Assembly: GCA_049999725.1 (NCBI GenBank)
Contig: JBNGIS010011128.1
Location: 1 to 24,241 of the forward strand
Source: Haplomitrium mnioides
Taxonomy: Eukaryota > Marchantiophyta > Haplomitriopsida > Calobryales
Direction: 5' to 3'
DNA length: 24,241 nt
Under the pieces are notes generated by a model, which worked only from the letters and a program-made list of their open reading frames with translations, was not told the DNA's origin and did not search any database. How positions within the stretch are numbered: position 1 is the first letter of the stretch; each line of letters begins with the position of its first letter. The position numbers were made by a program, and so were the translations under genes. Below are positions 9,997 through 20,112 of this stretch, in pieces.

Positions 9997-10487
9997 TATA
10001 GCATAAAAACTCAATCCTTCAACCTGATGCCAGAACAGGACAAGCTGACTATGAAGTACAGAAAATACTTCACATCCAACAGACATTAGCCAAAACGCCA
10101 GACGCATTCAGTGATGTAGCAGGTATTACCAAATCCCATATTGACGTAGCAAATGCACCTGCAAGACTACAAAAAGAATCCAGACCTGCAACTGATATTG
10201 CGCCCAAAGCCAAAAGAGGACGCCCGCTTGGCTCCAAAAACAAACCGAAACTCGACCAATCACATCACACCAATACATACATACTACCAACCCAAGACAG
10301 AACATCAAACACGCTGAGATCAACAATCCCAGACAATGACGAGATATCCATCGATTACTCGCATACCGGCCGTATCTGGACAAGAGACAAAACAGACATA
10401 GATGACATGTTTGCCTACTCAGTATCTCAAAGTATAGATGACAATACACCAGATCCCATCTCCGTACGGGACACACAATTCAGATAG
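9997..10487 (+). pseudogene. Copia integrase C-terminal tail / linker to RT
   Basis: The coding frame beginning near 9948 continues with one stop (ELI*HKN) through a polar linker that includes AKRGRPLGSKNKPK. This is the basic KRGRPxGSK motif usual between integrase and reverse transcriptase in plant Copia elements. It ends at a stop in FR*DWPQW at 10485-10487, where RT begins. The long minus-strand frame at 10126-10476 is a shadow. Confidence 0.8.
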
Positions 10488-10900
10488 GACTGGCCACAAT
10501 GGGAACAAGCAATTAACTCAGAGCTAGATTCTCTGATTCATCGCCAAGTTTTTGGCTCCATCACTCCAGCAACGCCCGACATGACTCTGACCGACTACAG
10601 ACTCATATTTGTCAGAAAAAAAATGCAAAGGGTGACATCACCAGATACAAAGCCAGACTCGTTGCAAAAAGATACACTCAAATACCTAGTAGAGACTACA
10701 ACCTGACGTATTCACCCGTAATGGACTCCATTACATACAGATATATGATAGCATTCGCCATTCAACGGAACCTTATAATGCACATCATGGACGTTATTAC
10801 AGCCTACCTATACGGCATACTTGACTCTCAGATCTATATGAAGGCACCTCCAGAACTCATATCAAGGTTATCATTTCACATTGAGGGGGAGAAGAAACAT

Positions 10901-11080
10901 CTGAGGTTGGACCTTTTGTCCCTCAATACCAAACACCTGAGGTTGGACCTTTTGTCCCTCAATACCAAACACCTGAGGTTGGACCTTTTGTCCCTCAATG
11001 CCAAACATCTGAGGTTGGACCTTCTGTCCCTCACTTCATTTTATATGAGGTTAGACCTTCTGTCCCCCACACACATAAAT
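10901..11080 (+). repeat. Tandem array E1, five 36-bp palindromic units inside RT
   Basis: Units start at 10901, 10937, 10973, 11009 and 11045, exactly 36 bp apart. Units 1-3 are nearly identical; units 4 and 5 have diverged. Each contains TGAGGTTGGACCTTTTGTCCCTCA, an imperfect palindrome in which TGAGG pairs with CCTCA and GGAC with GTCC. As 36 is a multiple of three the frame stays open and encodes a 12-residue repeat, HLRLDLLSLNTK. Confidence 0.97.
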
Positions 11081-11320
11081 TTGCAACAAGACCTATAGTC
11101 CACAAATGGCTGCAAAAGAAAGGACCTACTGTACTCATGACAAAGAGAAAGCGCCATACAATGAACAACATGCTTAACACTGTGATATCAGGACCTTTAG
11201 TCCAGCCAGCACAATTGCTGAGCATGCAGTCCAACAAAGGACCTTCAGTCCAACCCGCAAGAAAGCTGAACAAACACCATGACAAGGGACCTTTAGTCCC
11301 ACATCGATCATGTGTACATG
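11081..11320 (+). repeat. Array E2, dispersed GGACCTTTAGTCC palindromes
   Basis: Beyond the regular array the same core recurs with irregular spacing: AGACCTATAGTCC, GGACCTACTGTAC, GGACCTTTAGTCC, GGACCTTCAGTCC and GGACCTTTAGTCC. Only the palindrome is conserved, not the flanks. Together with E1 it fills the gap in the RT domain. Confidence 0.85.
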
Positions 11321-12561
11321 GAAGCATTCCATCAACAAAGTCTTTAGCAAATATTACAAAAATGGCATCAAATCGATCGGACCTTCAAATGGCAGTCCAG
11401 GTCATGAGATTGATGTATGGCCTCAAGCAAAGCGGCAGAAATTGGTATCAACGATTCAAATCAGAAATGATGGCAATGAATTTTACAAATGACGACATTG
11501 CCCCGTGCCTATTCATGAAACAGGAAACCCCATAATACGTTATAGTAGCAATCTACGTAGACAACATCAACATTTTTGGGACACCATGCCTGACCTCCGA
11601 CACTATTGAGAAACTGAAAAATATCTTTGAAATGCGAGATATTGGCAAACCTGACTTCTGCTTGGGAATACAATTCGAACATTTACATGATGGCATTCTG
11701 ATACACCAGTCAACTTACACATCGAAAATGCTAAAACAATTCAACATGGAAAAAGCTCATCCAATGAGCACGCCTATGGAAATGAGATCCTCAGATCCCA
11801 CCAAAGACATGTTCTCCAAAAGGAAGGAAACAGAACCCACACTTGGACCAGAGAAGCCATACCTATCAGCCATAGGAGCATTAATGTACCTAGCAAATCA
11901 GACTAGACTCGACATTGCTTTTGCAATAAACTTACTGGCAAGACATAGCTCACAACCAACTATATGCCATTGGAATGGCATCAAAAGAATTTTCAGATAC
12001 CTGAAAGGCACTGTAGACATGGGTCTATTCTTCTCGAAAAATGCAGAAAATGACATCATTGGCTATGCTGATGCCGGATACTTATCAGACCCTAATGATG
12101 CCAAATCACAAACATGATATGTATTCCTTAAAGGGGGTACAGCTATTTCATGGAAAAGCACAAAACAGACCATTACCACAACATCTACTAATCATGTCGA
12201 AATTATAGCCTTGTATGAGGCTAGTAGAGAATGTATTTGTCTACGACAGTTGATTGATCACATCAACTCTAATACTGGACAGCAACTTATACAATCACCT
12301 ACAGTACTCTATGAAGATAACAGACCATGTGTTGAATAAATAGCCCAAGGATTCATTAAAGGGGACAGAATCAAACACATTGCCCCTAAATTCTTCTATA
12401 CTCATGAACAATATGGTGAACAAATTAAGGTGCAATGGATACCCAGCAAAGACAATAGGGCTGACATTTTCACCAAACCCCTACCTACTACCGTACATAG
12501 GGCACATATAGAAGGAATTGGTCTACAAAAATTATCTGAACTCAACAAAAAGCAAAATTGA

Positions 12562-12993
12562 CATATCAATTTTATCTGATTCTGACTATTTTCAGATTTT
12601 ATACCATGCTTTCTGTTATTGAGTATACATGTTTTAACCATGTGATTTGTTTTACAGATACTCATGTGATACTATGTGCAACACTAATGATGTACACATG
12701 TTTTTCATAAGACAGATGAGGGCTCAACAAGTTGTCCATGCAGATACAAGGAGCCACCACCACATCGCCATCGACAACATTACAACAGAGATTTGAGTGA
12801 TAAACTCAATGACACTGTTGTTACATACATGATACACCATAAACAATCTATTCTTTTTATGTAAAATACCCTACACGTGGTGGCACTCTTTCCCTCAAAA
12901 GAAAGCACGAGGTTTTTAATGAGACCACACATGTAGGAGTATATTGATTCAAACTAGTCCTAGAAGTGTGACTGATTCGATTAGAAGAATCAG
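12562..12993 (+). other. Copia 3' untranslated region
   Basis: No coding capacity beyond chance frames. It contains the near-repeat ACATGTTTT-(A)ACCATGTG and GTACACATGTTTTTCAT, and leads to the polypurine tract. No extra ORF (such as an env-like gene) is visible. Confidence 0.75.
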
Positions 12994-13004
12994 TCAAGGG
13001 GGAG
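12994..13004 (+). promoter_or_regulatory. Polypurine tract
   Basis: TCAAGGGGGAG directly abuts the 3' LTR (TGTTATAGG), the normal position and composition for the plus-strand primer of LTR retrotransposons. Confidence 0.9.
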
Positions 13005-13138
13005 TGTTATAGGACTAGGATGGACTAGGATGAACCCTATATATAGATAGGGTTATGTACAACATTCAGTGGGGGATTCTATCTATGAAGTAAAGTGCAA
13101 CGCTATCTATTGCGGTGTGTCTCTCATATGCTACAACA
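13005..13138 (+). repeat. Copia 3' LTR (134 bp)
   Basis: Same length and ends as the 5' LTR, with five G/A differences. It is followed by the CATTC target duplication and then by the resumed gene X sequence. Confidence 0.97.
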
Positions 13139-13143
13139 CATTC

Positions 13144-13232
13144 AACTTAAAATGATTTACAATAAAAAGTTTAAGTTGGTAGAAAAATTCAACAAGTTGC
13201 TTCAAAAGATTCTCAAGAACTTTATAAAATAA
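13144..13232 (+). pseudogene. Probable 3' end of gene X copy 1, beyond the Copia insertion
   Basis: If the Copia element and one target duplication are removed, a frame runs across the join (FTKNHIQLKMIYNKKFKL, then a Lys-rich tail ending NFIK) to a stop at 13230-13232. That frame differs from the one open upstream at 5378-5526, so a small indel or an intron must be assumed. Its stop lies about 60 bp from the stop of the minus-strand transposase-like gene, a compact tail-to-tail arrangement. The assignment is an inference. Confidence 0.35.
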
Positions 13233-13292
13233 TAATCTTAAATTAAAATATACTTGAAAATACAAAATATAGAACAAAATTGTTGAATCACT

Positions 13293-16200
13293 TTAGTCAC
13301 TCGTCTCGACTTCTTCGGATTCAGCTTTAGAAGATTCATCAAGGTTTGCTTGATCTATCTCAGTGTTAATGACAGTGATTGAATCTCTTTGAAACATTTC
13401 AAGATTGAAGGCTTTATGTCTTTTGTACTCAAATAGATTTGCTTTAATAGTAGCTAGAGTGGTTTTCCTCATTTGGTTTTTTTGGATAAGAAGAAAGTCA
13501 AAGATAGAATCGTGATTTGTATCACATCAAGTACATCAATATGTAACTTGGATTTGCATTTCCCTTTTGTTGCTGCTATTTCTCTGGGAAGTATTGTCCA
13601 GAAAATACATCTTGAGCCAAACAAGCAAACCATTGAACTTGTGCTCATTTTGGGTTTGGAGGATCTTCCTCATCAAATGACAAAACTTTGAGAACTTTGG
13701 CAACCCAAAACGGTCTACCCTTGGATCTAGAGATGCAACAACACAACTAAACATTCTAGCTTTCATCTCATATAGATTGTCAAATTTATGCCCGTATCAT
13801 CGAGTATTGTGCGAAAGAGTCCCCTCTCACCACCTAGGTGCTCCATCATAGATTGCTCAACGTGTAGAAAGCATTTGTTGTATCAGAGTATCTTCTTTTG
13901 TCTATTGAGCATCAAGCTGAGAATCCAGACAAACATTTTGAGAATCATTATAAGTGTTTGATTGTTGTGAAGAAGGAAAGGTAAATTCTGCTTTGAGTCA
14001 TCGTTTTTTTTTTCAAAGATGTAGGCTGTAATCTATTGTTGGGCAAGAAAAAAGTCATTCCACCATTGAATATCAGAATCAATAAAGAGCTTGTAGCAGT
14101 TTTCACTTATGTTGTCCCTTATTGAAAATGCCATTTCTCGGCATCCACTTCTCTTTCTTTCTTTCAAGATCGTTTGATTGGAGGAATAATATGCCTTGAG
14201 AGGAATCAATATTGAACTCAAAATTTCTTTGTCCACTTCAGATAGGCACTTGAGTTGACAAAGACCATCCGTAGGTAACCCAAATTCATCTATTGAAAAT
14301 TGTTTGCTCCAAATCTTTGCATTGGAATCATTTAACTGGAACTTGAATTGTTAATTAAAAGTAATATCATGTATCATTTGAACCAAAGAAAGACGTTGAT
14401 GCAGAAACATTTTGAAATCTCAAGTTTCCAACAAAATAGTCACTTGAGGTTTAGGATTATAAGATAATTGAAGCGTTTTGCTAAGGATCGTAATCGTGAA
14501 AGCTTTTACATGTTTTAAATGTTTCGAGAGTCTGTTGAACATTTGATCAATATAATCATGATTATAGCCAACTATGAGAAATCCCATCTTGATTTTTCAA
14601 AAAACATTCTTAGCAATAAAGAGACTAAGATATCCAAATAGGATAGAATTCTTAGTCTCTCGTGTCATGTTGTCCAACTGAAGATACAAAGTTGGAGGCA
14701 ACGGGTCTTCAAAGTCACATAATATTTTGTTGAGCACAGTAACTGTCAAATTAGAATCGCTTCTCAAGTTTCCGTACGTTAAGAAGACCCTCGAAGAAAG
14801 AACATGACTGAAATATTAAGGCACCACCAAATAATCCTTTTCAAAGTTTTTTGGTGGCGAAGGTCAATGTGGAATAGCAGTTTTCTTCTGATCCATTCTA
14901 TTAATGACAATTCCCAAGTATTTTTGACCATCGGCACAACATTTTCTTCGATGGTTTGTAGGTTTTGTTCTTTCTTTCATTTGTTGGTCATGATGAAGAA
15001 ACAGTTGGCGATTATATTTGATTGCATTATTACAAAGCACGAAGGTGCCACAAACATTCAAGTCATCTTAAACAAATGTTTGAATTCATAGAAGTGAAAA
15101 ACTTTGCAAAATATTAAAAATAAACTTTAAGGCAATTTGAAAAAAGGAAAATCTGTTTCAAAAAGAGAAAAACAAGATTTGCAAACAAAAGGTACCAGAA
15201 CACATCCTCTGAGCGTCTAAGATGAATGGAGACAACAACTGATCATATCTGAGTATAAGACCAATGCAACAACACCAATATCATGGCTTGTTGTGACTTT
15301 TGTTGCGACTTGTTTTAAAAGGAACAAGAACAAATCCTATACTCGCATAGGATTAACAACAAAAACGATTCTTTCAATTTTTTTTTACAAGGGCTCTTGA
15401 TTTAAAGGAACAAAAACAAAACTTATTGCAAGGCTAAGGTCACCATCAAGAATCAAATTCATTTTCTCGCTTTATTCAACTACAGACAAGGTTAAAATTT
15501 AAATATAAAACAACATACTCTATGCAAGCATAGACACTCTTCTCACAACTCAACTTGCTAAGAATTATTTGACTCAAATCTTCTTTGCTAAATAACTTCA
15601 CAAGAAAAATGACTGCAAGTTGAGAAAACATAACATCTCTAGAACTAATCTTTGAGTTTAGAAAAAAGAGGATGGATTATTCAAAGGTGTCAAAAGAGAA
15701 GAAAATTTGTTACCTTTGTCGGATTCCAAGACAGATTTTTCTTCGCATTTTTTACAAACAACAAATCTATTGCATTTTGGAATTTTTACATTTGGGAAAA
15801 TGAGTTCTCTAATGTTTTATAAAACCCAAGAAATTAAGAATACAATGAGGATCTTTCTCTTTCAAATAAGTTGTGTAGTAGTCATAAACTTCCCATTTTA
15901 TAAAATTATCGGGCAAGTTATACACTTCGTGAGTAGGTATTTTCTCGCAATGTTCTTGGAAAAAATTGTCCATCCACTTACGTACAAAAGCGCCTTTAAT
16001 AGATAGTTCTCTTTTTCCAAAAATGCCTCAAGGATCTGCGTTTTTGAGATTTTGAATCCTTTGGATTGTATCATTCCCTAGTTCTAATATTAATTTAAAG
16101 GCTCTTCTACAGACAAAGATATCGCTAGGCAGTGTAAACCGATTTTCAACATCAGAGTCTTTTTCTGGTATTTCCCACTATAGTATGATATCTCAATTCT

Positions 16201-17250
16201 TTGTGCTTTGTCGAAAGTACATTTCTCTCACAGTTTTCAAAAAATCTATCTTGCATAACAACAAGCAATTATTTCGACAACAAGAAATTCTCTTCAATTT
16301 AGAAATTGACATTGGATCGAGCTTTTTCTTCACAAAGCTCTTGTCATGATGGACTTTCTGCAAAGAATCTTGCGTAGCATGTTTATCCGTTTGGGTTTTG
16401 GCCCAAACAAAGAATTCTTATATGGTGCTAGACGATTCGGTTCGTGAGTGAATCTAGCAATAGGAGATAATTCATCCTGAAGATCTTGGTCATCATTGTA
16501 GACACTATTTGTTCTGTCGCATAATATTTTAAAGAGATGAGGTTGTTCTTGGGGATTGGGAGAGCTGCACCATTCCAAAACCGAATCTTGATCAATATCT
16601 CGATTAGAAGAAAATGTTTTTTGTAACAAAATTGGTGTCCTTGGCGATAACTCCAAAGAAATGTTGATTGATTTAGACTCTTTGCTAGAATTTTTTCCCA
16701 AACTATCGTTTGAAGACTCCTCCAAAAGAATTCAGTTTATTTTAGATTACCCAATCTTCTTACGAGGTGCAGCTTGAAACGAAATCAGTTGTTGTTTGAG
16801 TGGTGCTATCGAGGACAGTGGCTCATCTCCAAAATTAAAAATGTGTACAAATTGCATGTTTTTTGTGTTTTGCATAAACACACTTTGATCATGAAGATCG
16901 AGGTCTCGCTTAGATGTGGATGAAGAAAGGTCTACAATCATCTAGAATTTCTATATTGAACCTTTTTTTGCTGATACGTTAGAATACTCAGAAGAAAGAT
17001 TCAACTTCGACCGTTTGAAAGGCAACAAAGATCTTGTGCTGGATGAAGATTGTTTCTTTAATTCTCTACAAGCACTAGGTTCCATCTTTGATCCTTTGCG
17101 CGTAAGTTGTTCAGTCTTTAATCCTATGCGTGCATTGGATTCACTCCTTGACCCCATGCGTACATAGGGTTGAGTCTTTGATCCTATGTGTGCATGGAGT
17201 TCACCTTCTTGATCTTTTTGGACGGAGCTATCCAATTCAATAGAAGTCAT
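13293..17250 (-). pseudogene. Transposase-like gene, DUF7869-type RNase H-fold family (decayed)
   Basis: ATG at 17248-17250 (MTSIELDSS). The N-terminal part (to about 16330) is polar, with stops near 16951, 16942, 16747 and 16732. The middle part (about 16170-15712) reads WEIPEKDSDVENRF... then FVRKWMDNFF, HFPKCKN and a Cys pair in VVCKKCEEK. It ends at a donor (GACAAAG|GTAACA at 15712), with an intron to roughly 15085. The core then has VCGTFVLCNNA, YLGIVINRMDQKKTAIPH, LPPTLYLQLDNMTRE and FLIVGYNHDYIDQMFNRLSK. This order is what I know from DUF7869-type transposable-element proteins (IDGMDQ, QLDN, VGHTHDDIDQ). The C-terminus has WVAKVLKVLSFDEEDPP and ends ESEEVETSD at 13293. Frameshifts, stops and lost catalytic residues (INRMDQ for IDGMDQ) show it is dead. 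The family name is from memory. Confidence 0.75.
17091..17210 (-). repeat. Tandem array B, four 30-bp units within the transposase-like gene
   Basis: Units start at 17091, 17121, 17151 and 17181, exactly 30 bp apart. The pattern is ATCCTATGCGTGCATRGGTT followed by SA-TCTTTG, again centred on an ATGCGYGCAT palindrome. On the minus strand they are in frame with the ATG at 17250 and encode 10-residue repeats such as ESNARIGLKT and QPYVRMGSRS. Confidence 0.9.
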
Positions 17251-17876
17251 TTTTTCCCCAATATACTCGCCATGACACTTGACGCTTTGGGTACTCTATT
17301 GCTTACCTCTAAATAATTTTTGTTTGAACAAATCTCAACCTGCGTGTCAAAAGTAACACTTTTTGTGACATAAGTCTTGAAACTCTAACCTCTTCTTGCT
17401 TTTAAAAATTCCAGCCATTGAAAATGCTCACTAAAAATCAAGTATTTCAAGGATTTATTTTAACAAATATTACGAACCTCTTATAGCACACCTAAAAGAT
17501 GTGTTTTTCAAGAATTTTTTGCAAAAAGACAAAATAAGGAACTATTTGTGAAGAAAATGAAAAGAAAAATTTGAAAGATGAAAACAAGCAATGCTTTATA
17601 TACTAACTTTTTATGCACCAGGTGAACCTACGTGTCAAGAGCTTTGTGAATCATTTTTTGGCGGGAAAAGACATTTTTTGAAATTTATCTATAAAATGAG
17701 CGTTAGTTGAAAGTTTCTTTCCATTGTTACAAGTTCAATTTTTTGTTTTTGTTGTCCAATTATTGATGTTTTTGCATTCACTTAATTTTTTTGCCATTTC
17801 CAGCCTTTAGAGATTTGTGAGCTTTTGTTCATTACACTTTTACCATCCAATTAGACATGTTTCTAGCATTTTGAGA
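17251..17876. promoter_or_regulatory. Divergent promoter between transposase-like and methyltransferase genes
   Basis: This is the 626-bp interval between two start codons facing away from each other. A minus-strand TATA box, TATATAAAG, lies at 17594-17602, and a plus-strand TATA box, TATAAAAT, at 17690-17697, about 180 bp before the plus-strand ATG. Between them is TTTGGCGGGAAA (17657-17668). No open frame of interest occurs here. A shared bidirectional promoter is inferred from the arrangement. Confidence 0.6.
17657..17668. promoter_or_regulatory. E2F-type binding site TTTGGCGGGAAA
   Basis: It fits the plant E2F consensus WTTSSCSS on both strands: TTTGGCGG on plus and TTTCCCGC on minus. 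It lies between the two divergent TATA boxes, where it could act on both genes. E2F factors drive S-phase genes, so replication-linked expression is a plausible but untested inference. Confidence 0.5.
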
Positions 17877-18204
17877 ATGACATCTCAAGGAAATGTTTCC
17901 CGCCTTGCTCAACCGAAGCCATACAAGTATTCAGATGTTGTCAAGGCTTTAGAGCCTAAAAAGCTAGAGTGGACCCCAATCAACATCTTTATCTTTTTGT
18001 TGGTGAAGGTGAGAAACTCAATTTGGTCTAGTAGTCCAAATCACCATGATATGTGAAGGCAAGGAAGCCAACATCGGGCTGCTTGTGTAGTCCCAAGATT
18101 CAATTACCCTTTACTGTGCAAATCGCAAACGACTTGCTTTTTCCAAGATGAAAGAGAGGGACATTTTTGTCAAGCATCTTCAGGCGGCAAAGGAAGATGG
18201 CAAG

Positions 18205-18637
18205 GTAAATTATGAAATTACTTTTTCACTTGTTTCTCTTTTTACTAAGTCAGAACTCCTAGGGAGTCCATGCGAGCATGGAGGTCCGAGGTCCAATCAC
18301 GCATGGATTCAGGAGTCCATGCTTGCACGGACTTGGGAGTCCTTGCGTTTTAGGACTTAGGAGTCCATGCGCGCATGGACTCCCAAGTCCAAGCGCGCAG
18401 GGACTAGGGAGTCCAATCGCACAAGGACTTGGGAGTCTATGCGCGTATGGACTCTTTGAGTCCAAGTGCAACTTGACTCCCGGATCCATGCGTGTATAGA
18501 CTTGAGAGTCCATGCGCCCATGAACTCTCTTGTGCATGCTCGTATGGTTATTAAAGTCCTTGCGCACATTGAATGCATTGTCTTATCTCTTACCTTGAAC
18601 ACCTATACTTATGCTTAATTTTTTTTGTTTTTTTTAG
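18205..18637 (+). other. Intron 1 of the ParB-methyltransferase gene (433 bp)
   Basis: Donor AAG|GTAAAT and acceptor TTTTTTAG|TTTACTC are canonical, and the protein reads on in phase 0 (HLQAAKEDGK to FTQFLADFVDGYKDA). About three quarters of the intron is array C. No coding similarity was seen. Confidence 0.75.
18265..18578. repeat. Tandem array C, ~13 units of 24 bp, AGTCCATGCGCGCATGGACT
   Basis: Successive units of 24 bp (occasionally 25) have the pattern AGTCCATGCGCGCATGGACT plus about 4 bp, often TGGG. The unit at about 18362 is a perfect 20-bp palindrome; others vary, some symmetrically (AGTCCAAGCGCGCAGGGACT, AGTCTATGCGCGTATGGACT). The array fills intron 1. Apparent ORFs on both strands here (18148-18360 tail, 18278-18499, 18259-18567 minus) are products of the repeat. 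Confidence 0.95.
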
Positions 18638-20112
18638 TTTACTCAATTTCTGGCAGATTTTGTCGATGGTTACAAAGACGCAAAGCGCGTCGAGCGCAAT
18701 TTCATCAAGTTGGCCATCCATATTTAGATTCTAAAGCCCAAACACGGCATCAATATTCAAGCACTAGTGCTGCATCCGAGCACAACAACATTTTCAGTTC
18801 ACGCGGCAGAGCTTTCTGCCAAAAAAAAAGAAGAAATAAGATGGAGCATGTTGAGGCTTCCAAAAAGAAGAAACATTATGTTTAGAAGAAAAATCTTGTT
18901 CCAGTACCAGCCATTAAAGAGGAGCCAGCCCCCTCCGAGTCTACAACAAGGTCGTCTTTTGCTGCTCCTTTGTCTTCATCATCAAGCAACTCGGGGCAAG
19001 AATCAAAGCTAGAGCCAGTTCATGCTCCAACATCAAGAGCTAAAAGGCAATCCCACAAGGAGTTGCAAACTTTCCAAGAAAAGGAGCAGGTGGACCCTCA
19101 GACAGTGTCTGAGGAAGACAAAAACAAAATAAGAGAGTCTGCAATCCAATGATGTAGTGTCTGTCAAGAAACAATCACAATTAGGTTGGAGAATTCGAAT
19201 CTACCGAAATCTGGAATGAACAATCAAGGACCTTTACAGATTAGAAGGCTAAATGAAGATTTTGTTGAGCTTTTGGTGGAGAGAATGCTCACAAACAAGT
19301 ATGCGCATAGTTTTTTCATTGTTGTTGTTGATCGGAAGTGTGGGTTAAAAGACAAGTCAGAGTTCGATATTAGGAACCCTAACAAGTATTGCTACAAGAT
19401 TGCCAAGAGCCAGTCACTGTGCTGCAACAAGGCAGCTATTGATCACAAAATATGAAGCGAAGAATCCGACATTATCGCTCTGCAACTATTATGTGTACAT
19501 TGGCCTTACACCAACAGAGGCCCACATTTTTGCAATTGATGACAACTACAACCAGAGGTACAGGTTGCAAATGACCTCTATTTGAAAAGGTCGAATATTG
19601 GCATCAAAGATTTGTGGAGAGTGGGATGGTGTCATCCCATAAATTGAAAAGAGAATTGGTGTTGGAAACCTTGGAGATCAAGCCCAAGTCAACACTTGAG
19701 AAGATAGTCACGTCTAAAAACAACTAGTTTCAGTTGGCATTCAGAAGTGGTGAGCTATGGGATCTATAGCAGAGCATATTTTTGATGTGGGAGAGAATGT
19801 CGTTAAAGGCCAGAAGATGAAGGCCAAGGGATCTCTTAGAATAGAGGACATGAAGTGGACACTTTGGAGGTCCCTTTAGGGTCTTCTTGACAAAGCTAAA
19901 ATTTCAGTTTTGAAGCGGGTGGGATCCGGAGAGCTTTTAATAGACGAAATGTCTTAGGAGGCATAGAGACATAAAGTTTTGGTAGTTATGGTAAAAGGTT
20001 TTTGTTCAGAGGTTTACTGCAGCACTTGGGAGGAAGCAAGAGAGGAGTACCCTTTCCACACTAGGGAGTACAAGATGGCTGCTTTCTATTCAAGCTTTGA
20101 GAAGCTTTTGGT

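Larger units (their letters stand above)
10488..12561 (+). pseudogene. Copia reverse transcriptase and RNase H, interrupted by minisatellite
   Basis: RT starts with WPQWEQAINSELDSL. A frame change at an A8 tract (10617-10624) leads into ITRYKARLVAKRYTQ and MDVITAYLYGILDSQIYMK, which contains the first catalytic Asp region. At about 10865 RT is interrupted by about 450 bp of palindromic repeat and resumes near 11340 with LMYGLKQSGRNWYQRF. The catalytic YVDD box reads YVDN at 11554-11565, so a metal-binding Asp is lost. TRLDIAFAINLLARHSSQP and IFRYLKGTVDMGL follow. RNase H has GYADAGYLSDP, a stop at 12115, then SWKSTKQTITTTSTNHVE and DNRADIFTKPLP, ending at a natural stop at 12561. It is clearly inactive. 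Confidence 0.95.
5527..13138 (+). mobile_element. Full-length, inactive Ty1/Copia LTR retrotransposon (7,612 bp)
   Basis: Both 134-bp LTRs run TG...CA, and the element is flanked by a perfect 5-bp target duplication CATTC (5522-5526 and 13139-13143). A candidate primer site directly follows the 5' LTR and a polypurine tract directly precedes the 3' LTR. The internal order is Gag, protease, integrase, reverse transcriptase, RNase H, which defines Ty1/Copia. Coding is destroyed by numerous stops and by frame changes near 9945, 10622 and 11100. Two minisatellite blocks enlarge it: one in the leader (6040-6692) and one inside RT (10901-11300). It is nested in the gene X / transposase-like / methyltransferase element and is therefore younger than that element. 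Confidence 0.97.

Noticed and set aside
10126-10476. Minus-strand 116-residue ORF
   Set aside because: Shadow of the Copia integrase-RT linker on the plus strand, which shows the KRGRPLGSK motif.
10885-10893. A second polypurine tract (TTGAGGGGGAGAAG) implying another LTR inside RT
   Set aside because: No TG...CA repeat or LTR-like sequence follows. The 36-bp array begins a few bases later. The genuine tract is at 12994-13004.
18259-18567. Protein-coding ORFs within arrays C and D on both strands
   Set aside because: They consist only of the repeat peptide and arise from palindromic units whose length is a multiple of three. Splice sites on either side place the arrays in introns.
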